Shown here: positions 39,195-48,152 of the stretch, piece by piece
Position numbering within the stretch: position 1 is the stretch's first letter
Layout: each line of letters starts with the position of its first letter
Assembly (NCBI RefSeq): GCF_022063185.1
Contig: NZ_CP091913.1
Span: 3,411,501 to 3,475,500 of the forward strand
Source: Nostoc sp. UHCC 0870
GTDB lineage: Bacteria > Cyanobacteriota > Cyanobacteriia > Cyanobacteriales > Nostocaceae
Reading direction: 5' to 3'
DNA length: 64,000 nt
Position numbers and translations under genes: made by a program
The notes under the pieces: model-generated
The model's database searches: none
Seen by the model: the letters and a program-made list of their open reading frames with translations, nothing else
Told to the model about the DNA's origin: nothing

Positions 39195-39413
39195 ATGTCG
39201 GAAAACAACCAAGAACAAGAAAATAATCAAGAAAATACCCCCTTTTTTGAACGCTACTTAGAAGGTCAGGAGTCTGAGGAAGCCTCTGAAGAGCTTTCTG
39301 AAGAAGAGTCTGACTCCATTAGTGGTGGTCTTAAGTTCGCCCTAACAAAACGCTATCCCTCTGATCATGAAGGCTTTAGAACTATTAGAACACAACGCTA
39401 TCCTTCCTTCTGA
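39195..39413 (+). CDS. Microviridin-like graspetide precursor with atypical core
   Basis: The 72-residue peptide has an acidic leader with TPFFERYLEGQ, the counterpart of the PFFARFLEQQ helix that ATP-grasp ligases recognise in microviridins. It ends SISGG before the core. The core contains TKRYPSDHEGF and then TIRTQRYPSF. The first part matches the microviridin T-x-K-Y-P-S-D-x-E signature, except that Lys and Arg are exchanged so the residue before YPSD is Arg. The C-terminus repeats RYPS. An ATP-grasp gene follows, separated by a 148-bp inverted repeat. Expected product: a peptide with omega-ester cages, typically a protease inhibitor. Confidence 0.88.
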   Translation: MSENNQEQENNQENTPFFERYLEGQESEEASEELSEEESDSISGGLKFALTKRYPSDHEGFRTIRTQRYPSF

Positions 39414-39472
39414 TAAGGAATGAAAAATAAAGCGGATAAATTTTAATTCTTTTCCTCCCTGTGCTTATTCAT

Positions 39473-39620
39473 TGGAGTTTAGACTAATTTGACCTATCAA
39501 ACCGCTAAACCCTTATTCAGGAAGGCTTTTAACAGTTATGAGACTGTTCTGGCTCGGAAATCTAAAATGCTTACTACACAAGGGTTATAGCCTGAAAAAT
39601 AGAATTTAGTCTAAACTCCA
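39473..39620. repeat. 148-bp inverted-repeat element between graspetide precursor and ligase
   Basis: The arms TGGAGTTTAGACTAA (39473-39487) and TTAGTCTAAACTCCA (39606-39620) are perfect inverted copies. The interior has a further weak pairing (AACCCTTAT.. with ..AAGGGTTATA). It may be a MITE, or a long hairpin that lets precursor mRNA accumulate over ligase mRNA. There is no coding capacity. Confidence 0.7.
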
Positions 39621-39719
39621 GTATTCAAGTTGATAAAATCTGTCTTTATATCAATATTCATTGGCAGACTTTTTTTTAAAAAAATTATCAGATTTCATCA
39701 GAAAATAATAATTTTAAAC

Positions 39720-40697
39720 ATGAATATTTTAATCATTACTCACAGTCAAGATAACGAAAGCATACCTCTAGTTATCAAGGCAATTGAGAATCAAGGTGGG
39801 AAAGCTTTTCGGTTTGATACTGACCGATTCCCTACAGAGGTACAGTTAAATGCTTACTATGGTAAAGGTGAACAACTAATTCTCTCTGACGATGAGCAGA
39901 AGTTAGATTTGAGTGAAGTTTCCGCAGTTTGGTATCGGCGGATTGAAGTGGGGAAGAAAATTCCCAAAATGACAAACCCACAAATTAGAGAGGCTTCAAT
40001 TGGTGAATCCTACACCACGATTCAGGGGATGATTAGCAGTATCAAGGGATTTCACCTTGACTCTGTACCAAATATTCGTCGAGCCGAGAATAAGCAACTG
40101 CAACTACAAGTAGCAAGAGAAATAGGCCTTGATACCCCAAAGACTCTAACTACAAATAATCCAGAGGCAGTAAGGCGATTTGCTCAAGAGTGTGAGCAGG
40201 GTATGATTACGAAAATGCTTTCTTCATTTGCTATTTATGATGAGCAAGGTCGAGATAGTGTTGTCTTCACTAATCTAGTCAAACCTGAAGACCTCAAAGA
40301 CATGAATGGACTGCGTTTTTGTCCGATGACATTTCAGGAAAATATCCCCAAAGCCTTAGAACTGCGGACAACTATCATCGGAAAACGCGTGTTCACCGCC
40401 GCAGTTGATTCCCAATCATTGGAAAAAGCACATTATGATTGGCGACAAGAAGGTATTGCCTTCATGAAGTCTTGGCAGCCCTATGCTTTACCCCAAGATG
40501 TAGAAGAAAAGTTGTTAAAACTCATGGCTTACTTTAATTTGAACTATGGAGCTATTGATATAATCCTCACCCCTGATGGTCGATATGTATTCCTAGAGGT
40601 GAATCCTTGCGGTGAATTTTTCTGGCTAGAACTATGTCCTGGCTTGCCAATTTCTCACGCTATTGCTGAATGTTTGCTAACTCAGGCTGACAACTAG
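39720..40697 (+). CDS. ATP-grasp graspetide ligase (MvdD/MdnC-like)
   Basis: I choose ATG 39720 (MNILIITHSQDNESIPLV, 325 aa), which matches the start of microviridin ligases; the earlier ATG at 39630 adds 30 unrelated residues. Landmarks are FDTDRFPTE, VWYRRIEV, NKQLQLQVAREIGLDTPKTL (leader-binding and ATP-grasp core), GMITKMLSSF and the metal-binding FLEVNPCGEFFWLE near the C-terminus. Such enzymes phosphorylate Asp/Glu side chains and join them to Ser/Thr (ester) or Lys (amide). Only one ligase is present, whereas canonical microviridin loci have two plus an acetyltransferase. Together with the altered lysine position in the core this suggests ester-only chemistry. Confidence 0.9.
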   Translation: MNILIITHSQDNESIPLVIKAIENQGGKAFRFDTDRFPTEVQLNAYYGKGEQLILSDDEQKLDLSEVSAVWYRRIEVGKKIPKMTNPQIREASIGESYTTIQGMISSIKGFHLDSVPNIRRAENKQLQLQVAREIGLDTPKTLTTNNPEAVRRFAQECEQGMITKMLSSFAIYDEQGRDSVVFTNLVKPEDLKDMNGLRFCPMTFQENIPKALELRTTIIGKRVFTAAVDSQSLEKAHYDWRQEGIAFMKSWQPYALPQDVEEKLLKLMAYFNLNYGAIDIILTPDGRYVFLEVNPCGEFFWLELCPGLPISHAIAECLLTQADN

Positions 40698-40739
40698 TAG
40701 GAAGATCATATAACTCTGGATGATTTTATCAAATTAGAA

Positions 40740-41483
40740 ATGAAGGGATTAATGATCAAGCTTAACAAATTTGCGTTCTTCCTTCCCAAAGGCATATTAT
40801 CACGATTGATTTTCCGAGGATTTGCCCGGAGTATTGTGGTATTTTCTACATTAACAATTGTTAGTATTCCTTTGAGGGTAATTGCATCCGTAGATAGTAT
40901 TCTTAGCAATCAGCAACTTGAAACTCTCCAAATAGAGATTACACCGCAAGATATCAAAAATATTGATAATCTCGTTACTGTTGCTGAAGGCAATTCTCCT
41001 CAAATCCGGGAGGCAAAAGCTGCAATTGGGTTAAGCACCTTCAATGATGTGATGAGTATAAGTTTATCTGCATCAAGGGATAACTCAAGTTCTGAGGAGT
41101 ATTATATTAGTCTCACAATTAACCCGATTCGACTCTTGACTGCAACTCAACAATCATCTGTTGTTGAAGCTCGTTGGCTTGAAGAAAAGCGTCAAAAGCG
41201 AGTAGCTGTTGTACAGTATTATGTTGAATATCTGCAAGCGCGCCAAGCCTCGAAAGTTGCCGCCTACCAAATGCAAAAATTTGCTAGTGACTCACGTATT
41301 GCCAGTGTTGATACGCAAAATCAGCCTCAAAAGGCGATTAATCATATTGGCAATGCTGATTATGTTGCAGCTGCAAAAGAAATGCTGAATACAAATACGC
41401 GGGAACGAGTGACTTTAGAACAATTAGCAGCCTCCGTCGGCTTATCGCCAAAAGCAACAACTACAATTATCAACCAACCATAA
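40740..41483 (+). CDS. TolC-like outer-membrane efflux fragment or small periplasmic protein
   Basis: The 247-residue product has an N-terminal basic and hydrophobic segment (RGFARSIVVFSTLTIVSIPLRVIAS) that looks like a signal peptide. It then has EGNSPQIREAKAAI, MSISLSASRD, YYISLTINPIRLL and a long helix RQKRVAVVQYYVEYLQARQASKVAAYQMQKFA. That pattern recalls one repeat of a TolC-type channel but is far shorter than the usual 420-500 residues. A C-terminal helix-turn-helix-like tail (TLEQLAASVGLSPKAT) is odd for an envelope protein. It lies between ligase and LanM1 and might complete the NHLM export path or be a decayed gene. Confidence 0.5.
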   Translation: MKGLMIKLNKFAFFLPKGILSRLIFRGFARSIVVFSTLTIVSIPLRVIASVDSILSNQQLETLQIEITPQDIKNIDNLVTVAEGNSPQIREAKAAIGLSTFNDVMSISLSASRDNSSSEEYYISLTINPIRLLTATQQSSVVEARWLEEKRQKRVAVVQYYVEYLQARQASKVAAYQMQKFASDSRIASVDTQNQPQKAINHIGNADYVAAAKEMLNTNTRERVTLEQLAASVGLSPKATTTIINQP

Positions 41484-41507
41484 ATAATTATCACCAATAG
41501 TTTTAAT

Positions 41508-44500
41508 ATGAATAATGTAGCAATTTCCAATAATTTAACCTCCAACAATCAGCATGATGCTAGCATTTCAATAACTAAACAAGACTTGGTAGAGATTGTC
41601 GAAAAATCTAGCAACATTTGGGAACGACTAGATGGACGTTTTATCACTGAAGATTCTGAAACATATCAAGAGTTAATTCAAACTCGTTTAGATAAATGGT
41701 GTCAAATTATAGCTAAAGGAAATGAGCAAAAATTTAGCAAACGTTTAGCTTTTGATAAACTAGACATTAATATTGTTCGCTCTGCTTTAGGTCAAGTTAG
41801 TCTGCCAGATCATGCTGAATTACCAAATTGGACTGACACGTTAAGGCAAGCAATGGTAGTTGCTGGCTCTATTGGAGGAGAAATTTTTGACGAGACAAGT
41901 GTACAAAAATATTCTTATATAGACATTCAAGATCCATTGCCATTTCAAGAAATATATATACCCTTTATTGAAGTAGCCAAACAAAAGTTAATGGCACGCT
42001 TAGGTTTTAGTAACACATTATTATCAAGCGATGCTCAAGCTCAATTAGAGCGTAATCTTATCCATAGATTAAGTGATCTTTTAGCAGAATGTTTAAACAT
42101 TGAATTTACATTATTTCGTTCTTCTCGTAGTTCTGGATTAAATCACCTTATCCAGAAATTGCAAGGAAATTATTCTAGTTATAAGTATAAAAATTTCGTC
42201 AAACAAATACTAGACAATAACCTATTATTCTTTTTTAAAGAGTATAGCGTTGCTGCTAGATTAGCAGCGACAGTTACAGATTTATGGGTAGAAACGGTAG
42301 AAGAATTTATCCTAAGATTGGCTTCGGATTGGGATAAAATTAATCAAGTTTTCTCTCCTGAAAGAGAATTAGAAAAAGTAATTAATATTGAAGGTGGACT
42401 ATCTGATCCTCATAATCGTGGACGTTCAGTGATGATTGTCCAGTTTGCTTCTGGATTAAAGCTAGTATACAAACCAAAAGACTTAGGTTTAGAAAAGGCT
42501 TATTTTGAGTTTCTGAGCTGGATCAATCAACAGAACGTTACTTTACCTCTGAAGTTACTGACAATTCTCAACTGTTCTACTCACGGTTGGATGGAATTTG
42601 TTGAGTCTTTACCTTGTGAAAATCAACAAGCAGTAAACCGCTATTATCAGCGCGCAGGTATGGTTTTGTGTATTGCTTACGTTTTAAGAGGAACAGACTT
42701 TCATTATGAGAACATTATTGCATCTGGAGAACAACCAGTTCTAATAGATTTAGAAACGCTCTTTAATCCCGAAATCATCAATCAAGACATTGATGATGCT
42801 ATGTCTAAATTAAGATATCAACTAGGTAATTCAGTATCTGCTACAGCTTTATTACCAGGAGCGTGTATTCCTGTTGGGCAAACTAGCAATCTAGCAATAG
42901 ATATAGGTGGACTTAAAGATGCGAGTGGAGATAATATTCCTTTACTGAAATTTGTATGGAATTACATTAATACAGATGGCATGATAATGGAGGTGCAAGA
43001 AGATACAAATAATGAGTCGCAAAAGCAAAAAAATCAACCTTTTGGGGATGGTATTGATACCTCGCTGAAAACCCATAATCAAGAATTAATAGATGGTTTT
43101 CAGCAAATGTATGGATTTTTCCGACAATACCAAGAGTATTTATTAGCAGATAATAGCCCAATCAAGCTATTTAAAAATCAGAAATTACGTATTGTCTTGC
43201 GGAATACGCAACTTTATTTCAATATACTGTCCAACTCCCTACGTTATCAGTATCTTCGAGATGGTGTAGAACGTAGTATTCAGTTAGATGTCATCAGCAA
43301 AGGATTTATTTCACTAGCAGATGAGCTACATCCTTTATGGGGAATTATATCACCGGAAAAGCAGGCTTTAGAACAGCTAGATATCCCCTATATCGCCGGA
43401 AATTCCAACAGCAAAGCTATCATCATTAATTCAGAAACAACTATTGATGATTTCTTCGAGGTTTATAGTTATGATGCTGTTATTGATCGGTTGCGGCAAC
43501 TAAAGGATGAAGATTTAGCCCACCAAATTAAGATTATTAATGCTTCACTCTACTCCAATTTGAGTACAGAGGATCTGAATAGTTCCTTGTTGGAGAACCC
43601 AAATCTGAATGTTAGTGCCAACACTATTGTTCCTTTAGCAGAGGATACCATCTTACAGCAGGCGATCGCCATTGGTAGAGAAATCCAGCAACAAGCAATT
43701 CTCGGTCATGATCAAGATGTGGCTTGGGCAGGAATGATATATCAGACTAACATTCAAAGGTTTCAACTGCTACCCCTCGATTTTAGTTTATATAATGGCA
43801 ATTGTGGCATAGCTCTATTTTTGGCAGCATTAGCAAATGTCACCAATCAATCAGAATTTAAGGAACTAGCATTAGGATCTATATATTTATTACGTCAGGC
43901 TTTAGCAGAAAAAGACCCATCTTTTCAGGAAATTCTCACTAAAAACATGGGTCTTAGCGGTACTAAAGGTCTAGCTTCTCTAGTCTATGCTTTAGTGCAG
44001 ATTTCGGAATTGTTAGGTGAAACAAAGCTAATTGATGATGCTAAACAAATAGCCTCTTGGCTCACACTAGATACAACTGCTGACAAACAAATACCTGGCA
44101 TATTAGATGGTACGGCTAGTATTATTCTGAGCCTACTAGCTTTATATGCAGTTACCAAAGAAGCAGAAACTTTAGTACAAGCCACTAGCTGGGGTCAGCA
44201 TTTATTAGACTTACGGCGAAATGCAGACATCGGCGAGCAAGTATGGACAAACTCTAACGAAGAACCAGAAGTATTGATAGGATTTTCTCAAGGTATAGCT
44301 GGTATTGCCTATGCTTTATTACGCTTGTATGAAGTTACTCAAAACTCGGTCTTTTTATTAGCAGCGAAAGAAGCTATTAGCTACGAGCAGAATTATCTAA
44401 CTGACAAAGATGATTTAGCAGATAGCAGCACCTTATCATTGTCATCTATCAATAGTTGGTATGATAGTTTAGCTGGAATTATTCTTGGTCGTCTAGGAAG

Positions 44501-44858
44501 TTTAAGGATTCTGGATAGCAATGAAATTTACCAAGAAATAGATACTAATTTGCCAAAAATCCTCAAATCCAACTTAGAGCGATTAGATAGCCTCTGCTGT
44601 GGTAGTTTTGGAAATTTAGAAGTGTTGCTACTAGCATCTGAGCAATTAGATCGTCCAGAACTTTTAGAAACTGCACGTCAAAAGATAGCTTTAGCTTTGC
44701 ACAGAAGACAGCAAAATGGGTCTTTTCAACTGCTTCCTAGCTTATCTCCAGATGTTTATAACCCAGGTTTTGCTCAAGGCACAGCTGGTATTGGCTATGA
44801 GTTGTTGAGATTCTTATATCCTCAAAGATTACCATCTGTATTGTTATGGCAGATTTAA
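41508..44858 (+). CDS. lanM: Class II lanthipeptide synthetase LanM with intact dehydratase and degenerate cyclase domain (LanM1)
   Basis: The 1116-residue protein has the DUF4135 kinase-like dehydratase domain (about 150-650): SDPHNRGRSVMIVQF near 297, KLVYKPKD, GTDFHYENIIASGEQPVLIDLETLF near 396 and LRIVLRNTQLY. The phosphorylation and elimination residues seem complete. The C-terminal LanC-like domain (about 740-1110) keeps the fold and a CCG pair near 1029 (LCCGSFG). However the first zinc cysteine motif (expected WCxG) reads SWYDS near 983, and the catalytic histidine motif (expected GFAHG) reads GFSQG near 925. Thioether formation should therefore be lost. It ends in a terminator. Confidence 0.9.
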   Translation: MNNVAISNNLTSNNQHDASISITKQDLVEIVEKSSNIWERLDGRFITEDSETYQELIQTRLDKWCQIIAKGNEQKFSKRLAFDKLDINIVRSALGQVSLPDHAELPNWTDTLRQAMVVAGSIGGEIFDETSVQKYSYIDIQDPLPFQEIYIPFIEVAKQKLMARLGFSNTLLSSDAQAQLERNLIHRLSDLLAECLNIEFTLFRSSRSSGLNHLIQKLQGNYSSYKYKNFVKQILDNNLLFFFKEYSVAARLAATVTDLWVETVEEFILRLASDWDKINQVFSPERELEKVINIEGGLSDPHNRGRSVMIVQFASGLKLVYKPKDLGLEKAYFEFLSWINQQNVTLPLKLLTILNCSTHGWMEFVESLPCENQQAVNRYYQRAGMVLCIAYVLRGTDFHYENIIASGEQPVLIDLETLFNPEIINQDIDDAMSKLRYQLGNSVSATALLPGACIPVGQTSNLAIDIGGLKDASGDNIPLLKFVWNYINTDGMIMEVQEDTNNESQKQKNQPFGDGIDTSLKTHNQELIDGFQQMYGFFRQYQEYLLADNSPIKLFKNQKLRIVLRNTQLYFNILSNSLRYQYLRDGVERSIQLDVISKGFISLADELHPLWGIISPEKQALEQLDIPYIAGNSNSKAIIINSETTIDDFFEVYSYDAVIDRLRQLKDEDLAHQIKIINASLYSNLSTEDLNSSLLENPNLNVSANTIVPLAEDTILQQAIAIGREIQQQAILGHDQDVAWAGMIYQTNIQRFQLLPLDFSLYNGNCGIALFLAALANVTNQSEFKELALGSIYLLRQALAEKDPSFQEILTKNMGLSGTKGLASLVYALVQISELLGETKLIDDAKQIASWLTLDTTADKQIPGILDGTASIILSLLALYAVTKEAETLVQATSWGQHLLDLRRNADIGEQVWTNSNEEPEVLIGFSQGIAGIAYALLRLYEVTQNSVFLLAAKEAISYEQNYLTDKDDLADSSTLSLSSINSWYDSLAGIILGRLGSLRILDSNEIYQEIDTNLPKILKSNLERLDSLCCGSFGNLEVLLLASEQLDRPELLETARQKIALALHRRQQNGSFQLLPSLSPDVYNPGFAQGTAGIGYELLRFLYPQRLPSVLLWQI

Positions 44859-44950
44859 ATTTATTGATCCAGCCTAAAACTACATCCCCTTATGGTTGAA
44901 GATTTACGCTAGGCTAATGTCACTTACACATAATATTTTGGCAGTCAAAG

Positions 44951-44983
44951 AAAGCAAGTTACCAGTTATGTAACTTGCTTTTT
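44951..44983 (+). terminator. Rho-independent terminator after LanM1
   Basis: AAAGCAAGTTAC (44951-44962) and GTAACTTGCTTT (44970-44981) form a perfect 12-bp stem with a 7-nt loop, ending in a T run. A strong terminator for the plus-strand transcript. Confidence 0.9.
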
Positions 44984-45060
44984 AGTGTGGATTTGAGTTT
45001 TATAAAAAACTACACCTACAAGGGATAGAGTTTATCAGCGACTTCCAATCAATAACTCAA

Positions 45061-46062
45061 TTACTCATTTTTTGCTTGTCGAATGAGCCGGAATAATTCT
45101 CTAGGAGGTAAGTTCTTAATATTGATATCATACCGAACCATATCCGCATATAAATTGAGATAATCAATTTCTTTAGGGGAAAGTTTGCCTTTCTGGATTG
45201 CAGCGATCGCCTGATCAATTTCCTCTCTGTTTGTCACCCCTGTCAAGGCGATGTCTACACAGTTTTGTGATAGGGAATAACGATAAAAATCAGGTACATC
45301 AGGCCGCCAACACCACTCAGGCAATGTTGGATGGGGCATTATATGCTCCCCTATAGATTTAAATGTCACGATTCCTGAACGTTGTGGATCTTCTGCATCT
45401 AAATTTGCAAATATTTTTTTCTGTGCTGCTCGATGAGCTGGATTATGTCTCACCATCATCACATCTAAAAAAGGATGGTTAAGCCATGCTTGAGCGAGAT
45501 TGAGATTGTGAAATGATGCACCAATATAACGAACAGCACCCATTTTTTTCAGCCGCTCAGATACCCCATAAGTTTCTTCTACAAATCTTTGATATACCGT
45601 ATTTGGCCCTCGCAAGTGGGGAGAATGTTCTAAGCAATCTTGGATAACTACAGCATCGCGATCGCCAACCCAGCCCCAGAATAATACATCAATATAATCA
45701 ATCCCTAATTCTTCAAACTGATCAATCAGAATACCAAATAAAGATTCTGGACTCTTAATATAAGTCACCGTCGCTAAAACTACTTTTTCCCGTACAGAAG
45801 AACCACGCCCACACAGTTGACGCAGGGCATCTGCCATATTTATATAAGTATAATGATGCAAATCACTAGAATAGAAAAAGTAGTTAATTCCTTGTTCAAA
45901 CGCATAGATGGTATCTTCACTAGAGATACCGCCTCCACCACCTATACCCAAACAACTTACTGTTAAATCAGTACGCCCTAGTTGGCGGTAAAAAGGCAAA
46001 CTAGGATGACTGTTAGCGGATAGATGATTATCAGATTTAACTACAGAAATTAGCTGTTCCAT
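45061..46062 (-). CDS. Aldo/keto-reductase-fold protein with altered catalytic tetrad
   Basis: The 333-residue protein begins LPFYRQLGRTDLTVSCLGIG and contains FEQGINYFF, LGIDYIDVLFWGW, MGAVRYIGASFHNL and DIALTGVTNREEIDQAI, which together define the aldo/keto reductase fold. The usual catalytic tetrad is not conserved by eye: FDTAD is YFFYSSD, the lysine in ATK is ATV, and the histidine after YIDLYxLH is replaced in YIDVLFWGW. It may be non-catalytic, use other residues, or bind a peptide or NADPH. It lies alone on the minus strand between LanM1 and the precursors. A role in reducing dehydroalanine would be new for this fold and is speculative. Confidence 0.75.
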   Translation of the reverse strand: MEQLISVVKSDNHLSANSHPSLPFYRQLGRTDLTVSCLGIGGGGGISSEDTIYAFEQGINYFFYSSDLHHYTYINMADALRQLCGRGSSVREKVVLATVTYIKSPESLFGILIDQFEELGIDYIDVLFWGWVGDRDAVVIQDCLEHSPHLRGPNTVYQRFVEETYGVSERLKKMGAVRYIGASFHNLNLAQAWLNHPFLDVMMVRHNPAHRAAQKKIFANLDAEDPQRSGIVTFKSIGEHIMPHPTLPEWCWRPDVPDFYRYSLSQNCVDIALTGVTNREEIDQAIAAIQKGKLSPKEIDYLNLYADMVRYDINIKNLPPRELFRLIRQAKNE

Positions 46063-46096
46063 AAACTTAATTTGTGATTAATTGAAAATTATTCCT

Positions 46097-46130
46097 AAAA
46101 AATAGGGGAGAGTTGATTTTCAATCTCCCC
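46097..46130 (-). terminator. Minus-strand terminator after the leftward precursor genes
   Basis: GGGGAGAgTTGA (46105-46116) pairs with TCAATCTCCCC (46120-46130). Read on the minus strand the stem is followed by TATTTTTTA. It separates the leftward precursor transcript from the aldo/keto-reductase gene. Confidence 0.65.
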
Positions 46131-46326
46131 CGAACTATAGGCTTTTACGAAGCTATAAAATTTGTGTTCCTCCCATTCAAAATAAGGGATTCATGGTTGA
46201 TTTAAAGTAAGATTAGTTAAGGTTATTTACAAATGTTAAATACTGTATATGTGGTGAAATTAACAGCAAATAAACTTTTGTAATTAACTTAACAAAAATC
46301 ATCCTCCCAATCAGGAACAAGCAAAT

Positions 46327-46770
46327 TTATTTTTTCTTCAAGAATTCTTTGGTATAGAGAGATGCAGCGTAGCTTCCACCTACTGCTGATGCACCCAATC
46401 CTGAAGTATAGACTTTGTGGGCAAGCCTTTTAGTGTCCTTCGATGGATTAAGTGCTTTGGAAAGGGCTTTGGTAATAGCTAGGAAACCACCACCAGCGAT
46501 CGCTTGTAGCTCTTCCTCGGAAATATCTTCTAAATCCCCTTCTTTAAATTGTGGACGCATAGGTAGTACAAAGTACAAGTTTGTTGGGGTTTCTTCTAGA
46601 ACTTGTACACTCACTTCTGCGGGTAATTCTACATCGAATTCCCGTGCGATTACTGCTCTAGGATTTTCCAGTAACTCTTGTCTATAGGCTTCACTCTTCC
46701 AAGCTCTAGCAATGATTTTTGCTTCTAGATTCTCTTGGGTATTGTCTAGTGTTTGTTCTTGTTCGCTCAT
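46327..46770 (-). CDS. NHLP-type RiPP precursor A (leftward array, first from left)
   Basis: The 147-residue peptide has the leader MSEQEQTLDNTQENLEAKII, AYRQELLENPRAVIAREF, VELPAEVSVQVLEETPTNLY and DISEEELQAIAGG. The predicted core of about 50 residues starts GFLAITKALSKALNPSKDT and ends TKEFLKKK. It is rich in Lys, Ser/Thr and Ala with no Cys. The leader is nearly identical at DNA level to precursor B, as is the AAGGAG-containing 5' untranslated region, pointing to recent duplication with core divergence. It is a likely substrate of one of the LanM proteins. Confidence 0.9.
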   Translation of the reverse strand: MSEQEQTLDNTQENLEAKIIARAWKSEAYRQELLENPRAVIAREFDVELPAEVSVQVLEETPTNLYFVLPMRPQFKEGDLEDISEEELQAIAGGGFLAITKALSKALNPSKDTKRLAHKVYTSGLGASAVGGSYAASLYTKEFLKKK

Positions 46771-46860
46771 TTTTTTCTCCTTAATTCAATGATGTATCGA
46801 GCAATCAACTGTGCAGAATATGGAGGATAAGGCTTGATATGTTTATAGGGTAGATATTGC

Positions 46861-47295
46861 TTAATGTCTTCCACCGCTACCAATACCTGCGGATATACCT
46901 CCGGCACTCACTGATGCTGCTGTGTATCTAAGGGATTTGTTTTTTGCCACAGCTATTGACCATTTCCTGGTGAAAGCGACAGAGACGGAAATGGCTTTGG
47001 AAAATGCAAAACTACCACCAGCTATCGCTTCTAGTTCTTCCTCAGAAATATCCTCTAAATCGTCTTCTTCAAATTGCGGACGCATAGGGAGTACAAAGTA
47101 CAAGTTTGTTGGGGTTTCTTCCAGAACTTGTACACTCACTTCTGCGGGTAATTCTACATCAAATTCCCGTGCGATTACTGCTCTAGGATTTTCCAGTAAC
47201 TCCTGTTTATAGGCTTCACTCTTCCAAGCTCTAGCAATGATTTTCGCTTCTAGATTTTCTTGGGTATTATCTAATGTTTGTTCTTGTTCGCTCAT
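46861..47295 (-). CDS. NHLP-type RiPP precursor B
   Basis: The 144-residue peptide shares almost the whole leader with precursor A (one Arg/Lys difference in AYKQELLEN and few others) and ends EELEAIAGG. The predicted core starts SFAFSKAISVSVAFTRKWSI and is Ser/Ala/Gly rich, ending GIGSGGRH. It has about 50 residues, many Ser/Thr, no Cys and four Arg. The Shine-Dalgarno AAGGAG and 20 nt around it are the same as in precursor A. Confidence 0.9.
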   Translation of the reverse strand: MSEQEQTLDNTQENLEAKIIARAWKSEAYKQELLENPRAVIAREFDVELPAEVSVQVLEETPTNLYFVLPMRPQFEEDDLEDISEEELEAIAGGSFAFSKAISVSVAFTRKWSIAVAKNKSLRYTAASVSAGGISAGIGSGGRH

Positions 47296-47369
47296 TTTTT
47301 CTCCTTAATTCAATGATAAATTGAGTAGTAGAAATTGTGGATATGTATCGTGAAAATTCTGGAAATTAG

Positions 47370-47759
47370 CTACTTAGCCTTGTCTTTACGCCGCTGGGTA
47401 AATCGTCTGAACTGGTCAACAGCAACACTAAGGACAGATGAAAATATTCCTTTAGACAACTCTATTTTACCAGCTATACCTCCAGCTACTTGTGCTAGTT
47501 CTTCATCGGAAATATCCTTTAAATCTGCTGCTGAAAAGTCTGGGCGCATAGGCAGTACAAAGTACAAACTTGTCGAAGTTTCTTCTAAAATTTGTACATT
47601 CACTTCTGCGGGTAATTCCACATCGAATTCCCGTGAAATTACTGCTTTAGGATTTTTGAGTAACTCTTGTTTATAAGCCTCACTCTTCCAAGCTCTAGCA
47701 ATAATTTTTGCTTCCAGATTTTCTTGGCTATTCTCTAGTGTTTGTTCTTGTTCACTCAT
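47370..47759 (-). CDS. NHLP-type RiPP precursor C
   Basis: I place the start at ATG 47759 by alignment of MSEQEQTLENSQENLEAK with precursors A and B; an ATG four codons upstream is in frame. The leader ends DISDEELAQVAGG. The predicted core is about 35 residues, starting IAGKIELSKGIFSSVLSVAV and ending FRRFTQRRKDKAK. It is strongly cationic, amphipathic and free of Cys. It is the leftward gene closest to the divergent promoter region. Confidence 0.9.
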   Translation of the reverse strand: MSEQEQTLENSQENLEAKIIARAWKSEAYKQELLKNPKAVISREFDVELPAEVNVQILEETSTSLYFVLPMRPDFSAADLKDISDEELAQVAGGIAGKIELSKGIFSSVLSVAVDQFRRFTQRRKDKAK

Positions 47760-48152
47760 TTGCCTGTACACTTAGTATTTACTTAGTCAACTAAATCTGA
47801 ACAAAGTATTTCATCAACCCAGATATATTGTTCTAGGATGAGGCGAGAAGGTGTTTTTTTTGAACTCATTTGTTGAACTAACATAAGTTCGTTGTCTTTT
47901 TGTAGTTCAACATTTAAATGATATTAAGTAAAGATTGATATTGCTATGCAGATTTTATAGTAACAACTCTCATTTTTTTATTTATGAATAGGGTCATATC
48001 TAAGCATTTTTTATATTTATTGTCAATGTGTAAGTGCTAGTAGTTATAAATAAATATTTGTCATTTACAACCTTGGATAATACGTCTAATCTGAAGGCAA
48101 GATAGATTAAGGCAATACAGATTAATATCGCTATTAACTAGGAAAATCAATC
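47760..48152. other. Divergent spacer between leftward and rightward precursor genes
   Basis: This 393-nt AT-rich stretch must carry promoters for the three leftward and five rightward precursor genes. No gene, long palindrome or TTGTGCATT motif is seen in it. AGGA precedes the rightward ATG. Confidence 0.5.

Noticed and set aside
45061..46062. Calling the aldo/keto-reductase-like protein a dehydroalanine reductase (LanJ)
   Set aside because: Known LanJ enzymes belong to other folds, and the catalytic tetrad seems absent. Kept only as a hypothesis.
46415..47676. Plus-strand frames opposite the three leftward precursors
   Set aside because: Their Ser-rich translations are simply the reverse of the conserved leader DNA, so similarity among them reflects the real minus-strand genes.
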